Shown: in pieces, positions 1 through 11,011 of the stretch
Layout of the letters: each line of letters begins with the position of its first letter
Numbering within the stretch: the stretch's first letter is position 1
Source of the DNA: Phoronis australis
Lineage: Eukaryota > Phoronida > Phoronidae
Assembly: GCA_002633005.1 (NCBI GenBank)
Contig: NMRA01000464.1
Span: 294,623 to 358,622 of the forward strand
DNA length: 64,000 bases
Reading direction: 5' to 3'
Program-made: the position numbers and the translations under genes
Notes under the pieces: generated by a model
The model's input: the letters and a program-made list of their open reading frames with translations, nothing else
The model's database searches: none
What the model was told of the DNA's origin: nothing

Positions 1-617
1 ATTTTTTGATATACAAAGCTGAAACTTGGTACGATTATTATAGCACACAAGCATTACAACTGCGCCGCAAATCTTTAACTTCCAGTCAAAGGTGGCGGAA
101 ATATCAGCAATGGCCCATGCGCACCTCGATAACTGGCCGAAAACGTTTTCTCCTGCAGAGGACGCATTGGCGAACCAATCACTTTCAAACTGGTCACATG
201 TTTTTTGCTATTGATCAGCTTTTATAAAATTTTGTTTAATCAGAAGTCACTTTCAAGATGGAGGCTCTGGCGCATTTTTACCCATTTTCAATCGTTCTGC
301 GGTCGCTTTTTTAACGGGAAGAGCAAATGACATGAATTTTTGCATGTGGATTCCTTGAAGTATACTCTTTCAAAAATTCTGTAATAACGTTTTTCTCAGA
401 CTTGCCGTTTCCGAGTTATTTGACTTTGAATTTCAAAAAAACGCAAAATTTCAATTTTTCGAAAAATTCATGAAATGTTGCAAAACTGCCAGGTTACATA
501 GAGTTTTGAACAGGCTTTCAGAAGATATTTTCAATTTGTTGCTGGGACGTCTACTTTTTGAATTATTTGAGAGTTTCTGAAACGCTGTTCCTTAATTTGT
601 TGACCGATTTTGCTGTT

Positions 618-1348
618 CGCCAAGTGTCGCTCAAGACTGTAGCCTATTTACTGATATATCACATCTTCTCTAGTCACATGAGTGTTATAGTGTTGCTCAT
701 AATCACCACCTTCATCATCACAATCATCGTCATTAATTTCGCCTAGTCTCGCTCAAGATTATATAGGTAGCACTCAACAGTCAGGTCGCGGCCACGGGGC
801 ATTTTGTAGTGCCTACAATTCATATACAGGGCGTATGTCAGGTTTGGGTCGTTGTTAGAGGAATTAGTTGAAAACAGATGCCAGGAAACTGATTTACGTG
901 TGTTTTTGAATGAGAAAAGCCAAGTTTTTACCTACTTTTGATGTAAACCGGCTGTCATTTGCTATCAACCTCTGTCGTCTGCTGTCCGAGAAACCGGGTG
1001 CGTGAACAAGAAAGACTGCAGCCTATTTCTTACTGCTTTCTTCGCTACTCACATGAATGTTATCGTGTTGTTCATAATTGCCGCCTTCATCATCATGATC
1101 GTCATCGTCCTCCCCATCGTCGTCTTTTCGATTAATTTCGCCAAGTGTCGCTCCTCTGAGCTCTCTCGCGCTGTTGTCACTTTACCGGGTATTGAACAAG
1201 ACTGCAGCCCGCTATTTCTGACTGATTTCTTTGCTAGTCACAAGAATGTTATCGTGTTGTTCATAATTGCCACCTTCGTCATCATGATCGTCGTCGTCCT
1301 CCCCATCGTCGTCTTTTTTTATTAATTTCGCCAAGTGTCGCTCCGCAT
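618..1348 (+). repeat. Three diverged copies of a ~150 bp unit
   Basis: Copies at about 618-760, 1003-1160 and 1193-1348 share 'ccaagtgtcgctc', 'gactgcagcc' and 'gttatcgtgttgttcataat'. Copies two and three are in near tandem. The long open frames here (Val/Ile/Phe-rich) come from the repeat and not from a real protein. Confidence 0.6.
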
Positions 1349-1475
1349 TGAAAATAACACGAAATTTTGGTATTCGGAATATACACAGGATTCTGAAAGG
1401 TGCTCCCAATCCCCACATCTCACTGGTTTTCACTGGCCCCTCACACTTGAGTTACGTTTAGTCTCTGTTTTCTAG

Positions 1476-1627
1476 TGGAAGACCCATCAGATGAGTTCCA
1501 ACGGATGCGCGACATTGTTGATGTGAAAAACTGCTCCACATTAACCCACTTCCAGCCAACATATCTGCGTAAAGGATTCTCTGAGAAAATGGTTACGGAG
1601 GCACGCGACAAATTGTTCATGAATCGG
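1476..1627 (+). CDS. HAT1: HAT1 coding exon with catalytic VEDPS motif
   Basis: The exon follows a pyrimidine-rich acceptor ending TTTTCTAG and stops at a CGG|GTGAGT donor. It starts with two bases that complete a Val codon, then reads EDPSDEFQRMRDIV and ends KLFMNR in phase 0. The Glu-Asp pair right after the junction matches the catalytic Glu276/Asp277 of human HAT1 (known for the family). The following helix, RKGFSEKMVTEARDKL, matches the start of the C-terminal domain. The exon has no stop or frameshift. Confidence 0.92.
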
Positions 1628-4600
1628 GTGAGTCCTGCCTCCTTGAGGGAGCATTGAACAACCTTGTGATACTTTCATTCAGCTGGAGCCTGTATCAGAT
1701 GCGAACAATGACTACTGCATGTTAAAATTTTCCTAGCAATTTCACTGTAAATGGGGTTTATGAATACCACAGTCATTTAGTGTGTTCAATTTTAATTCTT
1801 GAACAAAAAGTTTTGAAGAAAGCAGTGTTGATGACGCCTTTGAAAATAATCATTGAACAGTCAGAAGAGCTGTAGAATGTAAGTATCTGCACAGGTTATG
1901 TGCATTTGTGACACGTTTCATGTGTCCCAAGTTTCTGTAAGATATAGCCTTGAATTAAAAACAGTGTGCGTGTTCCTTTGTAAATAACAGATTTCAGTGA
2001 ATACATTGCTTTTCATTTTTGGGGGAAATCCAAGACTTGTCACAGGTAGTGGAATATAGAAATGTTGCGTACAGGTGTCCATGAAATCTTTGGTATTTTT
2101 ATGTTAGTTAAGCCTTTTCTAACCAAGTTCTCATGCCAATAAAATCAACTTTCTCCATAGCGAATCATGTTCTTATCCTTTGCTTGAATTGAAATTGGTT
2201 ATTAATAGTGAGTTTGCCACCTAGAATTTCACTGATGGCCATACCTTCTGGGCAACTGAAACTAAGTCGCTGTGACAAACTGACAAACTGCTTAATGGGC
2301 ATAGTCTAAAGCAATGACAACCTTGTGGTCGCGAAAAACATTAACCCCACATGAAGGAGTGTGAGCATGAGTTATGGTAAACTTTATTTCTTCTTTGGTT
2401 GCTCGGTTCAAACCAATTAGCGGCATAAATCTCAACGACAAAAAGTGTAACTAAGCTCATCTGTATAAACGCTGATCAGCATAACAATTAACCAAATTGG
2501 CATGTTACATCAATAAACACAATCAGTCAGTCTCACATATTCAAGATACTATTGAAGAATATCGTCGTGTGGGAAAAGAGACATGGAAGAAGCCACATCA
2601 CCAACACAAAACCATCTTCTATCCACGAAGAAATTAGAAAGGAATACATCGACGGTTTAATATTGAGATCTCGTGCTCAGTGGATAGAAAATGGTGAAAA
2701 ACCAACAAGATATTTTAGTAATTTAAAAAAATGTAATTTTGTTAATAAAAATGTCTCAAGTTTAATAGGTGACAATGGTACATTGATCTGTAGTCCAAAG
2801 GGTATTCTGGAAGAAATAAAAAAATTTTACTCCAATCTTCATGCCTCAAAGGATGACCACTTTTCCCAATATGATTTAGATGCAATTTTAGAAAACACTG
2901 ATTCACCAAAACTGTAAGATAGTATAAGAGATTCATTGGAAGGAAATATTACTTATGATGAAATTCTATTTGTTCTCAAAAAGATGAAAAATAATAAGAC
3001 CCCAGGTCCCGATGGTTTTACAGCGGAATTCTAAAGATTTTTCTGGTCTGATTTGGGAGATGATTTAGTTGCAGCTTTTAATTGTATGTTTTCACAGAAT
3101 TCCCTACCATCCGCTGTAAAACAAGGTGTGATCCAAATTATTCCAAACACTAACAAACCTAGGGAACTACTCAAAACAAAAACTGGAGGCCAATTTCATT
3201 GCTCAATAAAAATTATAAATTAATTTCGGCATGTATTGCTGAACTTGTTAAGTCTGTCTTAAATTGCTTGATCCACGAAAACCAGAAAGGTTTTATTGCT
3301 GGTAGATACATTGACGAAAATATTCAAATAATTTATGGTCTTATCTGTGCAACTGACCAATTGAATATCCCTGGATTACTGGTCCTGGTGGATTTGAGAA
3401 GGCGTTCGACTCAGTTTCCTGGGTATTTCTACAAAAACCCTGTCTTTTTGTAGTTTTGGCCCAAACATCAAAAAGTGGGTATCGTTGCTTAATGAGGGAG
3501 CTATGGGTTGTGTAATTCAGTATGGAAAAACTTCAATTTTTTTGAAATGGGTAGAGGGTGCAAACAAGGAGACCCTTTATCTCCCTATATTTTTCTACTA
3601 TGTGCTGAGATTATGGGAAATCTCTTTAGGATAAACAAAAATATAAAAGGTGTCCAGATTGGATCTCAAGAATTTAAACTAGTCCAATATGCAGATGACA
3701 CTGCTATCATCCTCGATGGTTCCGAAAGATCATTAAAAAACTCTCTTGATCTACTTGACCAGTTCTTGAAGTATCCAGGTGTAACTACAAATTTAGAAAA
3801 AACAACTTGTGTCTGGATAGGTTCTATGAGGCAAAGCAATTCAAGGGTTTGTTCTGAAGAGGACTTAAAATGGTCTAGCTTGCAGTTTACTATGCACGGG
3901 ATTGTTTTTTCTACTGACATCCAGGAAATGAGTAATTTAAATTTTGATCGCAAGTTGGTTGATATTAAAAAGGAAATTATAAGATGGTCAAAAAGAAACT
4001 TAAGTACTCTTGGTAAAGTTACTGTGGTCAAATCATTTCTTCTCCCAAAACTGATCCATGTTTTATCATGTTTGCCAATCCCCAGGAGGAAAGTGTGACA
4101 GAATTAGTCGCAAAACCATGGTTCAACATTATGAATCTGGTGGTTGTAAAATGATAGATGTTTACTCTTTGGTAAAGGCAATTAGATAACATGGATGGGT
4201 AGGATCTTAAAAGCCATGAATTCCACAGCATGGTTAAAGGCGAAGGCAACCTTTTTCCGTGTCATTTTGAGCTAAAATAAGGTTGGTTGGTTATCCTAGA
4301 CATATTTTCCACTTAATTACAGCTTTTCGTAATTTTATTAATTACTCGTCCGCTATTCCGGAAGTGACGTTTTAGGAGGCAAGCGTTTCCCGCCACTTGG
4401 TTTTGCGTTGACTTTACCGTGCGAATCTGTTCTATTCTACTTTTGTTTTGTGCTGTTTTTCAACAATTGTCGCCACCACTTTCCATCGGCGAGTATTCTG
4501 CGGCAAGATAGGTTAGTAGAGAACTCAACTACGTTGGATTTAGGGATTGTTTAGTGTGTTGTAAGCTGAAAATGGCTGGAGTCGGTGACCCGTATCACAG

Positions 4601-7600
4601 TGACAGTAGTGTGAGTGACGGAGACCTTGTTCACAGCAGTGGTGACGAGGAATTTTTTCACGGACATTCAGTGGGTGGGTACATGTTTGAGCCCGAGTAT
4701 AACGAGGCAGAGTACGCACAGGCACAGGCATCTGTTGAGAGAAACGAGGCGGCTACTGAGGACAGACGTGTTGACACATCTTGGTGCAAATGCACTGTGT
4801 GCGTTGTTATGCCTACCTCAATGGAATGCTTGTGCTGTTCAGAGTTCGACGAGGCCAAGCCACTACTGGACATGGTTAAGTGGACTTCCGGCATACCACG
4901 TCGGATAGAGGAACAACTGTCCCACTTGCCACAGTGTCCCGCGACACACTCCCACTGGATGGTGACCTGAGCACCCAAACTGCTTACATCGTGTCGTGTG
5001 ACTCCCTCGCCACACACCTGGCACCTTCTAAATAGACAAGTCCACAATAAACTTATCAAAGTTTGGCTCACCGATCTGTTCACTGAACGACGAACTGTCC
5101 TCTTCACTAGGTGTCGAACTGGGCCTGTAATCACTCCCACTACTCAATATCGCTACAGGGCTGCTTAGAGGCTCTGGGTTGGAGAAAACAGCACAGGGCG
5201 AATCACTACTGGTTCCAGGAATTGTACGCTCTGGGGTACGTTCGGAGGCACGGGTGACAGTAGATGAAGTGCCTCCACTGGCTCCAGTCACTGTACTGGC
5301 CACAGCTCGCGAGGCTTCTCGCTTCAAAAACGCACTTCTCGGGGGTGGGGACAAGGCACTGCCGGGAATCAACACAAACGGAATGGCATCCTTCAGGCGT
5401 TGTTTCGCAGGGACCTTCATCAGTTCAGCGTACAAATCCCTTTCGTATCGGACGGCAGAAAGTGCTTGCCACACACACGGTAATTCTCCACTGCTTTCTA
5501 CATTGCGTGGTCGGGTAACGCTGCGTTCTTCATACGAACGAGCCAAGTACGGCGAAGTGTGTCATCCATCGGAAAGCGATGCAAAGGTACTCCCAAAGCG
5601 CGCGTGAGCCGCTAATTAGTACATTCCGGTACGCAGCAACAGTGTGGCATGTTGACTGACTAGTAAATGAAAGAAAAATGACGACGGAACGTGACACAAC
5701 CGAGGTAGAACAATGACTGACTCGGCAGCTCTCACAGTCAGACTATATGAAAAGAAATTGGCGCGAAATGCTTGCCTCCTAAAACGTCACTTCCGCAGTA
5801 GCGGACGAGTAATTAATAAAATTACGAAAAGCTGTAATTAAGTAGAAAATATGTCTAGGATAACCAACCAACCTTATGTTAGCTCAAAATGACATGGAAA
5901 AAGGTTGCCTTCGCCTTTAAGTCTCCTCTCAAACAATGATTTGATATCGTTGGAGTATCTAAAATTTGGGAACTATTTCTACAAATATGCCGCTTCTCAA
6001 ACTGAGAACCCTTTTTGGACGGAACTATTTAACTTTCTGTATGATTTTTCTAATATAATAGATCAGGAGGAAATACCGTATCAGCCAATTTGGTATAACA
6101 CTAATGTATTTATTGGTGGAGAAACTGTGTTTTGGCAAAGATGGTTTGAAAAGGGTGTTTATTACATCTCAGACCTACTAGACGAGCATGGATATATGTT
6201 ATCTTTTGAAGATTTTTGCAAAAAGTTCAATTTTGGACCAATGTTTGTGATTTTTTATGGGCTCAAAGAGGCTGTTTGTCAAAAATGGAAAACCTCAAAA
6301 AGAGACAAGTTTTCTTTCTATGCACCCTTTATCCCAATTTTTGTGAAATTATTACTTGCAGACAAAAAGGGTACAAACATGTATACAACACTTTTGTGCT
6401 AAACAAATGTTCTAGGCCTAGGTCTGAGATGAGGTGGCAGGCAGAACTTGCCATACCAAACACCATTGAATGGTGGAAAAATGCCTACTTTGTGAACTTT
6501 ACACTTGATCTGAAACTTCGTTGGTTTCAATTTAGACTGTCACATAGGGTATTCAGCTATAACTCTTATCTTGTCAAAATTGGGGTTAGTAACTCCCCCT
6601 TTTGTATGTTTTGTAAGAGTGAACCTGAGACTTTGCTTCACTTATACTAGCAATGTGATGTTGTTCAAAATTTTTGGAACAATGTTGAAGATTGGGTGAG
6701 GAAAAAAAACAATATTTCCCTGGTACAAATGTACTTACGTTTTTTTTTTGGAAACAGATGTAGAACGCAGCCAATTCGAAATTTAATCTTGTGTCTTTGC
6801 AAGTTCCATTCATATAAGCAACATCTCAAGGGTATACCTCCAAATGTAATATTATATTAACAAAAGAAATTGACAGTTACTATTCCTGTGAAAAATACAT
6901 TTATTCAAAAAATTTACAAATGGAAACATTTACAAACAGGTGGTCACAAATGCATAATTTAATGGCAATGTAAGGATATTTTATCATAATTTCTCACCTT
7001 TTTAGAGCCATATACTACTACACTGTCTTGTATGTTTTTTTTCTTTAAATGTATTTCTGAAATCCTGTTCAAGTATACATTTAACTTAGTAAACTTGCCC
7101 TGTCAGTTATGATGTCAACAGTTGATTGTGTTTGATTTCCACGTTGTACTATTACAACAAAGTTTTGGTAGTGAGAACCGCCAGTTAAGCATTCCAGCAT
7201 TTCATGGTATGTAAAGTGCTGCAGTAAGTGAGTGAAACTTTACTCACTTAGACATGTCTTCAGCAGTGACTGCAGTGTCTTTACTGAGTGACAGAGGAAA
7301 AGATTTCACCTCATTTTCAGAAACAAGCTCGGCACATTTATGAGATTTTACGTCTTCAAGCCACTGATCAGTCTGACAAGGAACAATACCGCGCTTATAG
7401 ATTGGACATCAAGAAGAGGCTTAATATACCATTTCAGGTAGTATTGACCTTAGTAAAAATTCTTAACTTTTTTAGGGCTGTGTCTTCAATTTCAAACATT
7501 GATATTTGTGAAATTTTGTATTTTTATTATGCGCTCTCATATGTGGCTGCATATTGCCATCATCTCTGTCTCGGCGTCCTTGGCTGTATCTCCTAAACCC

Positions 7601-10454
7601 CTTGCAGGATCTTAATGGAATTTGGCAGGTGCGTTCCTATGGGGTTGACAACAGAGGGCGACGAGTTTTGGACCAACAGAATACCACTGTGTCCCCTAGT
7701 GGCAGTTTTAGTTTTTTACGTTTGCCTCTGTATTTTCAAAGGTCCTCAACCGATTTTCATGAAATTTGGCGCATAGGTATCTGTTAATGAGGTGACGCTA
7801 CAATCCCTTTTTCGGATGGATTCGAGGCATTTTCGCTTTCTAGTGACCATTTTTACTATTTTCGAGTCTGTTTTTGGCGTCCGCCCTCTGTCAACCAAAC
7901 CACTCTAAGGATGATTGCAAAAATTGGCATGTATGTTTTTACTATAAAGAGAACGGTTGACGATGATTTTCCGACAACTTCGACTACTGTGGCACCTCCT
8001 AGTGGCAGTTTTGTTTGCTTTTTTGCGCCCATGGCTGGATCTTCTAAACGCTCTACAGAAACTTTAATTATTAAATGCAGCAATTGTGTTTATATGAAGT
8101 TGACAACGGACGATGTCGACTTTCGGACAGATCGGACTAGAGGTAATTTAATTTTTTTACGTTTACCTCTGTATCTTCAAAGGTCCTCTATGGATTTCCA
8201 GTAAATTTGGCACATATGCATGTATTAATGAGATGATGGTATCCTTTCGTTTTCGGATTGATTCGAGGTATTTTGCGCCACCTAGTGGCCATTTTTACTG
8301 TTTTCGAGTCTGTTTTTTGGCATCTGTCCCTCCCTCAACCAAACCACTCTAAGGATGATTGTGAAAATTGGCATATATGTTCTTACTATAAAGAGGACAA
8401 TTGATGATGTTTTTGCGATGACTTCGACTACTGTGGCGTCTCCCAGTGGCAGTTTTGTTTCTGTTTTTGTTTTGCACCCAAGCATACCTGTATCTCCTAA
8501 GCCCTCTGCAGATTTTTATTGAATGTAGCATGTGTATTTATATGAAATTAACGACGGAAGACAACTACTTTCAGACGGGTCTGAATAACACTGCCCCTTA
8601 GTGGCAATTTCATTTTTTCCGGTTTTCCTCTGTTTCTCAGAAGTTCCTCGACAAATTTTCATTAAATTTGATAAATACCACTCTTAGGATGATTGTGAAA
8701 ATTGGCTTATATATTGTTTGTGTGAGGAGGACGATTGACGATGATTTTCCGGTGTCAATTACTGTGGCGCCCCCTAGTGGCATTTTTGCGCCATTAGCTG
8801 TATCTTCTAAGCCCTCTTCAGAATGTAATTTAGTTAGTATATTTATGTGACATTGACAACGGAAGACGACAACTTTCAGATGGATCCGATGAATGCCTTG
8901 TTCCCAGTGGCAATTCCATTTTTTCCGTTATGCTAAAGTTTCTTGACAGATTTTCATGAAATGTGATAAATAGCTTTCTGTTAAAAAACAGTGACATTTT
9001 CCGGTTTTTTGATGGATTCTAAGTATTTTGCACTATCAAGTGGCCATTTTTATGATACTACCCTCCGCCGTGGAGTATTTGTTGCTGTTTCTTTCAAGGG
9101 AAATATTGTTGGGCAGTTTCCAAGATACGTGTTCTTGCCGCCCTCAAAATGAGCGCTGCATACTTTATGCCACAAAGTCGGAAAGAATTTACTAAATCGG
9201 CGTTTGCTACCAGCTCTACCGATGCTTCTGGTTTGTGCTTTCCCTGTTAGTGTACTGTAGAATAAGGCTGGCCAATATTTCTAGAAATATATCCACTCAA
9301 TTGTCAAAAGCTTGTAATGATGCCGTTCAAAACTCATTTTTCTTGTTGATAACCACCTATTCTCAGTTATGGAGCAAATTGTATGAACTCGGATCCCGAG
9401 GTTATCGGTACAAATCGGGTACTTTGAAAGGCCCACCGTTCATTGCACGCATAATTGCATTTCGTTGACTGAGCGGTGTTGTCACCACGATCCAGATCAG
9501 GAACTGGATCATCTGTCATATCAGGATCTGGGTCAACGTCCATATGTGGAACATCGCTATATTTGTAAAATAATCCACAGTCTTTAGGCCTTTTCACGAC
9601 TATGTTCATTACAATGTATCAAATGCACGCGTTTCATAAGGGAAAATGGAGATGACACGGGCTGTCCAAATTGCCGGAATTACTCCTCCCCCCTCCCCCC
9701 AAAAATGCAAATGGCATGGTTTGCTGCTGTTGTGAACGGCATGGAAGTTTTTCACAGGGGACAGTCATAAATGTCGGACCACCCAACAAAACTCCTTACA
9801 AATTAATGAGATGAGCTCAATTTCGATTGGCTGATGACATGAGTAATGCACCAAAACCAACCAATAGTATTCATTTAAGTGAAAAATGCACAAGCACCCA
9901 ATAAGATTGGAGTATGGCAACCAAACATTGTCCTAAATTGTTTGGCACAAAAAGTAAATTAAAACATGAAGGGCAAAGAAAATAAATTCTGTCTACATCA
10001 TTTTGTAAAGCAAAATCAAAATCAATGGGACATCCTGGAAATAAATTGTTCCCTGTCCTATGGCCGACACTTAATGAAATCTCTGCTTACATAGCAGTGT
10101 CAACACTTTTTCGATTTAACATTTTAGTTGTGTTGGATGAACAAGTTCAGCTTCATACTCTTACCAGTTTAAACTGAGATCAATATGATATATACCTTAA
10201 ACACTACACTCCTGACACTGTCTTGGAAGCTGTGCTTGGTTTTATTTGAAAACAAATTAACGTTACTTTGCTTTAAATTTCTGCAGAAAAATGGCCGAGA
10301 TTTTGAGAAATTACGACGAACGCTGGATCCAGAGGAGCTCTCAGCAACCATGGACAATCTGACGACAGAGCAGAGGTTCAAGTACCTACAGGAACAATTT
10401 GAGGAATTGGTCGATAATTATCGCTACGTTCTTGACAGAGTGGCTGGCTCGTAA
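1476..10454 (+). CDS. HAT1: HAT1, histone acetyltransferase type B catalytic subunit (3' part of gene, three coding exons)
   Basis: The three exons join as 1476-1627, 7321-7437 and 10287-10454. They encode the C-terminal 144 residues after a split Val codon, the same number that follows Val275 in the 419-residue human protein. HAT1 acetylates newly made histone H4 on Lys5 and Lys12 with RBBP7 before chromatin assembly. The sequence shows the VEDPS motif that carries the catalytic Glu-Asp pair, then the C-terminal helical domain with YEILRLQATD, YRAYRLDIKKRL and LDPEEL blocks. All introns are GT-AG and the phases agree. The acetyl-CoA-binding part lies upstream of the window. The gene converges on KANSL1. 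Identity comes from remembered family sequence, not from a search. Confidence 0.93.
3199..4098 (+). pseudogene. LINE reverse-transcriptase domain, frameshifted
   Basis: The fingers-palm region is readable in pieces at 3199-3453 and 3508-4098. The first piece has HENQKGFIAGRYIDENIQ, then a broken 'DL-KAFDS' motif where the frame shifts near 3395. The second has GRGCKQGDPLSPYIFLLCAE and QYADDTAI, followed by thumb-like sequence. The Asp pair of the active site is intact, but the frame is not. Confidence 0.88.
4572..4970 (+). CDS. Transposon-borne P2X7-ballast-like Cys-rich protein, C-terminally truncated
   Basis: This 132-residue ORF starts at AAAATGGCTG. Residues 11-28 are Ser/Asp-rich and acidic. 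A GYMFEPEYNEAEYAQAQ block (36-52) is followed by the Cys-rich motif WCKCTVCVVMPTSMECLCC (71-89). The spacing WCxCxxC...MPTxxECxCC is that of the intracellular zinc-binding 'ballast' domain of the P2X7 receptor, which occurs without the channel in many invertebrate proteins. The later Cys/His part of the domain is absent: the ORF ends soon after HLPQCPATHSHW, probably at an internal deletion. It converges on the THAP ORF. Its role for the transposon is unknown; DNA or protein binding through zinc is an inference. Confidence 0.72.
   Translation: MAGVGDPYHSDSSVSDGDLVHSSGDEEFFHGHSVGGYMFEPEYNEAEYAQAQASVERNEAATEDRRVDTSWCKCTVCVVMPTSMECLCCSEFDEAKPLLDMVKWTSGIPRRIEEQLSHLPQCPATHSHWMVT
5028..5650 (-). 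pseudogene. Transposon-borne THAP-domain protein, broken by two stops and a frameshift
   Basis: Read on the - strand from ATG at 5650, the N-terminus is MPHCCCVPECTN, a typical THAP start with the first Cys pair. The same frame gives GVPLHRFPMDDTLRRTWL and NYRVCGKHFLPSD, supplying the RFP motif, the invariant Trp and the closing C-x2-H-F. Two in-frame stops interrupt it, one after TN and one before KAVENY. A one-base shift after LPSD moves to the frame that continues YERDLYAELM and RLKDAIPF and then a Ser/Thr/Pro-rich tail ending at 5028. THAP domains are C2CH zinc-finger DNA-binding modules derived from P-element-like and Kolobok transposases. No catalytic domain is present here. Confidence 0.82.
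5917..6700 (+). pseudogene. LINE C-terminal ORF2 fragment downstream of the nested insertion
   Basis: The reading continues from the segment before the insertion: the bases left of 4237 and right of 5917 share one TTAA and give one continuous frame across it. A second frame from 6216 carries the WFQFRLSHR and CMFCKSEPETLLHLY motifs, so there is at least one frameshift near 6380-6420. A stop follows at about 6650. Confidence 0.8.
7321..7437 (+). CDS. HAT1: HAT1 penultimate coding exon
   Basis: This is a phase 0 to phase 0 exon of 39 codons between a CATTTTCAG acceptor and a TTTCAG|GTAGT donor. It encodes KQARHIYEILRLQ, then DKEQYRAYRLDIKKRL, the most conserved helices of the HAT1 C-terminal domain. 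The 5.7 kb intron before it holds the LINE and its nested transposon. Confidence 0.93.
7560..9060 (-). repeat. CTCF-motif repeat array, locus C (reverse orientation)
   Basis: This is a composite tandem repeat with units of about 400-450 bp, in reverse orientation relative to the arrays at 19.6 and 53.4 kb. Shared blocks include 'gtatcttcaaaggtcctc', 'ggatgattgcaaaaattggcatgta' and 'tcctagtggcagttttg'. Reverse-strand CTCF-core matches lie at 8275-8288 (CCACTAGGTGGCGC) and 8767-8780 (CCACTAGGGGGCGC). Degenerate ones lie near 7686, 7990, 8430 and 8600. It sits in the last HAT1 intron. Confidence 0.75.
9061..10286 (+). other. Rest of HAT1 last intron
   Basis: No gene, RNA or recognisable element was seen beyond short open frames without coding character. 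Confidence 0.5.
10287..10454 (+). CDS. HAT1: HAT1 terminal coding exon with stop
   Basis: The exon follows a TTTCTGCAG acceptor and encodes KNGRDFEKLRRTLDPEEL and later EEQ/FEELVDNYRYVLDRVAGS before TAA. This matches the charged C-terminal helices of HAT1. In other frames and on the other strand the same stretch is open only by chance. Confidence 0.92.
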   Translation, partial: KNGRDFEKLRRTLDPEELSATMDNLTTEQRFKYLQEQFEELVDNYRYVLDRVAGS

Positions 10455-10690
10455 CAAGCAATGCATTTGTACACTTGACTAGCTCAGGATTGCGGTATCA
10501 GCAGTGCATTTTCCCAGTCAAGTGGCCCAAGTGGACAGTTGTTTTGCATGCATGCTGAGATCATTTGCAGGAGCACTATGTATTTATTTCTAATGTGTAG
10601 ACAACTCATTGATCTGTTACATGGTAGATTCATCATCCACAGGTTGATCCTCCCAGTTGTGTATCAAGAGCAATAAATCGGAATCAGTGC
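10455..10690 (+). other. HAT1: HAT1 3' untranslated region
   Basis: This is the stretch between the HAT1 stop codon and just past the first canonical poly(A) signal. The cleavage site is inferred. Confidence 0.6.
10672..10677 (+). terminator. HAT1 poly(A) signal AATAAA
   Basis: A canonical AATAAA lies 218 bases after the HAT1 stop, in the right orientation, so cleavage is expected about 15-25 bases later. Confidence 0.7.
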
Positions 10691-11011
10691 TATCTTAATT
10701 ATGAGGCCCATTAACCTGGGGAGATGGTTGACAATTAAAACCTTAGGAAACTAAGAAATCTGGCTTCGTTTATTTTTCCATTTTGCCCAACCATTTCATA
10801 TTGAGCGAGCTGGTGCCCAACTTCGAATGCACCCAGTAGGCATCAGTCATAGCATTCTGAGCATTAATTCAAGCATTTTTTACGTTTTCATTTCCAATAT
10901 TGAAACAGTTCATTGTAAGGATGTCTATCAATTTGTTACCATGGGTACATGCATGGTGAACTCTTAACAATTTTGGACACAATTGCCGAAATTCCCCTTT
11001 TATGTTGCCAC

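Larger units (their letters stand above)
4238..5916 (+). mobile_element. TTAA-flanked DNA transposon (Kolobok-like) with 157 bp inverted repeats and THAP + P2X7-tail ORFs
   Basis: The element is flanked by TTAA at 4234-4237 and 5917-5920. Its ends, AGGCGAAGGCAACC, are inverted over about 157 bases (4238-4394 and 5760-5916) with few mismatches. It carries two converging ORFs: a Cys-rich P2X7-ballast-like protein (+) and a broken THAP-domain protein (-). No DDE transposase is seen, so it is non-autonomous or internally deleted. TTAA duplications together with THAP domains are known for Kolobok elements. piggyBac also uses TTAA but lacks THAP, so Kolobok is preferred. The element interrupts the LINE, so it is the younger of the two. 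Confidence 0.85.
2545..6850 (+). mobile_element. Decayed non-LTR retrotransposon (LINE), split by a nested transposon
   Basis: Two LINE segments (about 2545-4237 and 5917-6850) flank a 1.68 kb insertion. The first holds a reverse-transcriptase domain in several frames: SRAQWIENGEKPTRYF, TPGPDGFTAEF, RPISLLN-type, GRGCKQGDPLSP and the catalytic YADD at 3688-3699. The second holds the typical C-terminal part, with a W-rich connector, RWFQFRLSHRVFSYN and a CxxC-type SPFCMFCKSEPETLLHL. Stops at about 2917 and 3032 and several frameshifts show it is dead. No endonuclease domain is seen, so it is 5'-truncated. The domain style is L1/Tx1-like; the exact clade is uncertain. It lies in sense orientation in a HAT1 intron. 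Confidence 0.88.

Noticed and set aside
1002-1433. Overlapping open frames on both strands (Val/Ile/Phe-rich protein and its Asp/Glu-rich complement)
   Set aside because: They follow from a tandemly repeated, codon-biased DNA unit; copy 1 of the same unit is broken by stops, and there is no splice or start context.
4615-4908. 97-residue frame overlapping the ballast ORF in another frame
   Set aside because: A shadow of the Cys-rich ORF; the WCxC...CC motif is only in the 4572 frame.
4238-5916. piggyBac assignment for the TTAA element
   Set aside because: piggyBac also duplicates TTAA, but a THAP domain and long AGG-type inverted ends fit Kolobok better; neither transposase is present, so this stays provisional.
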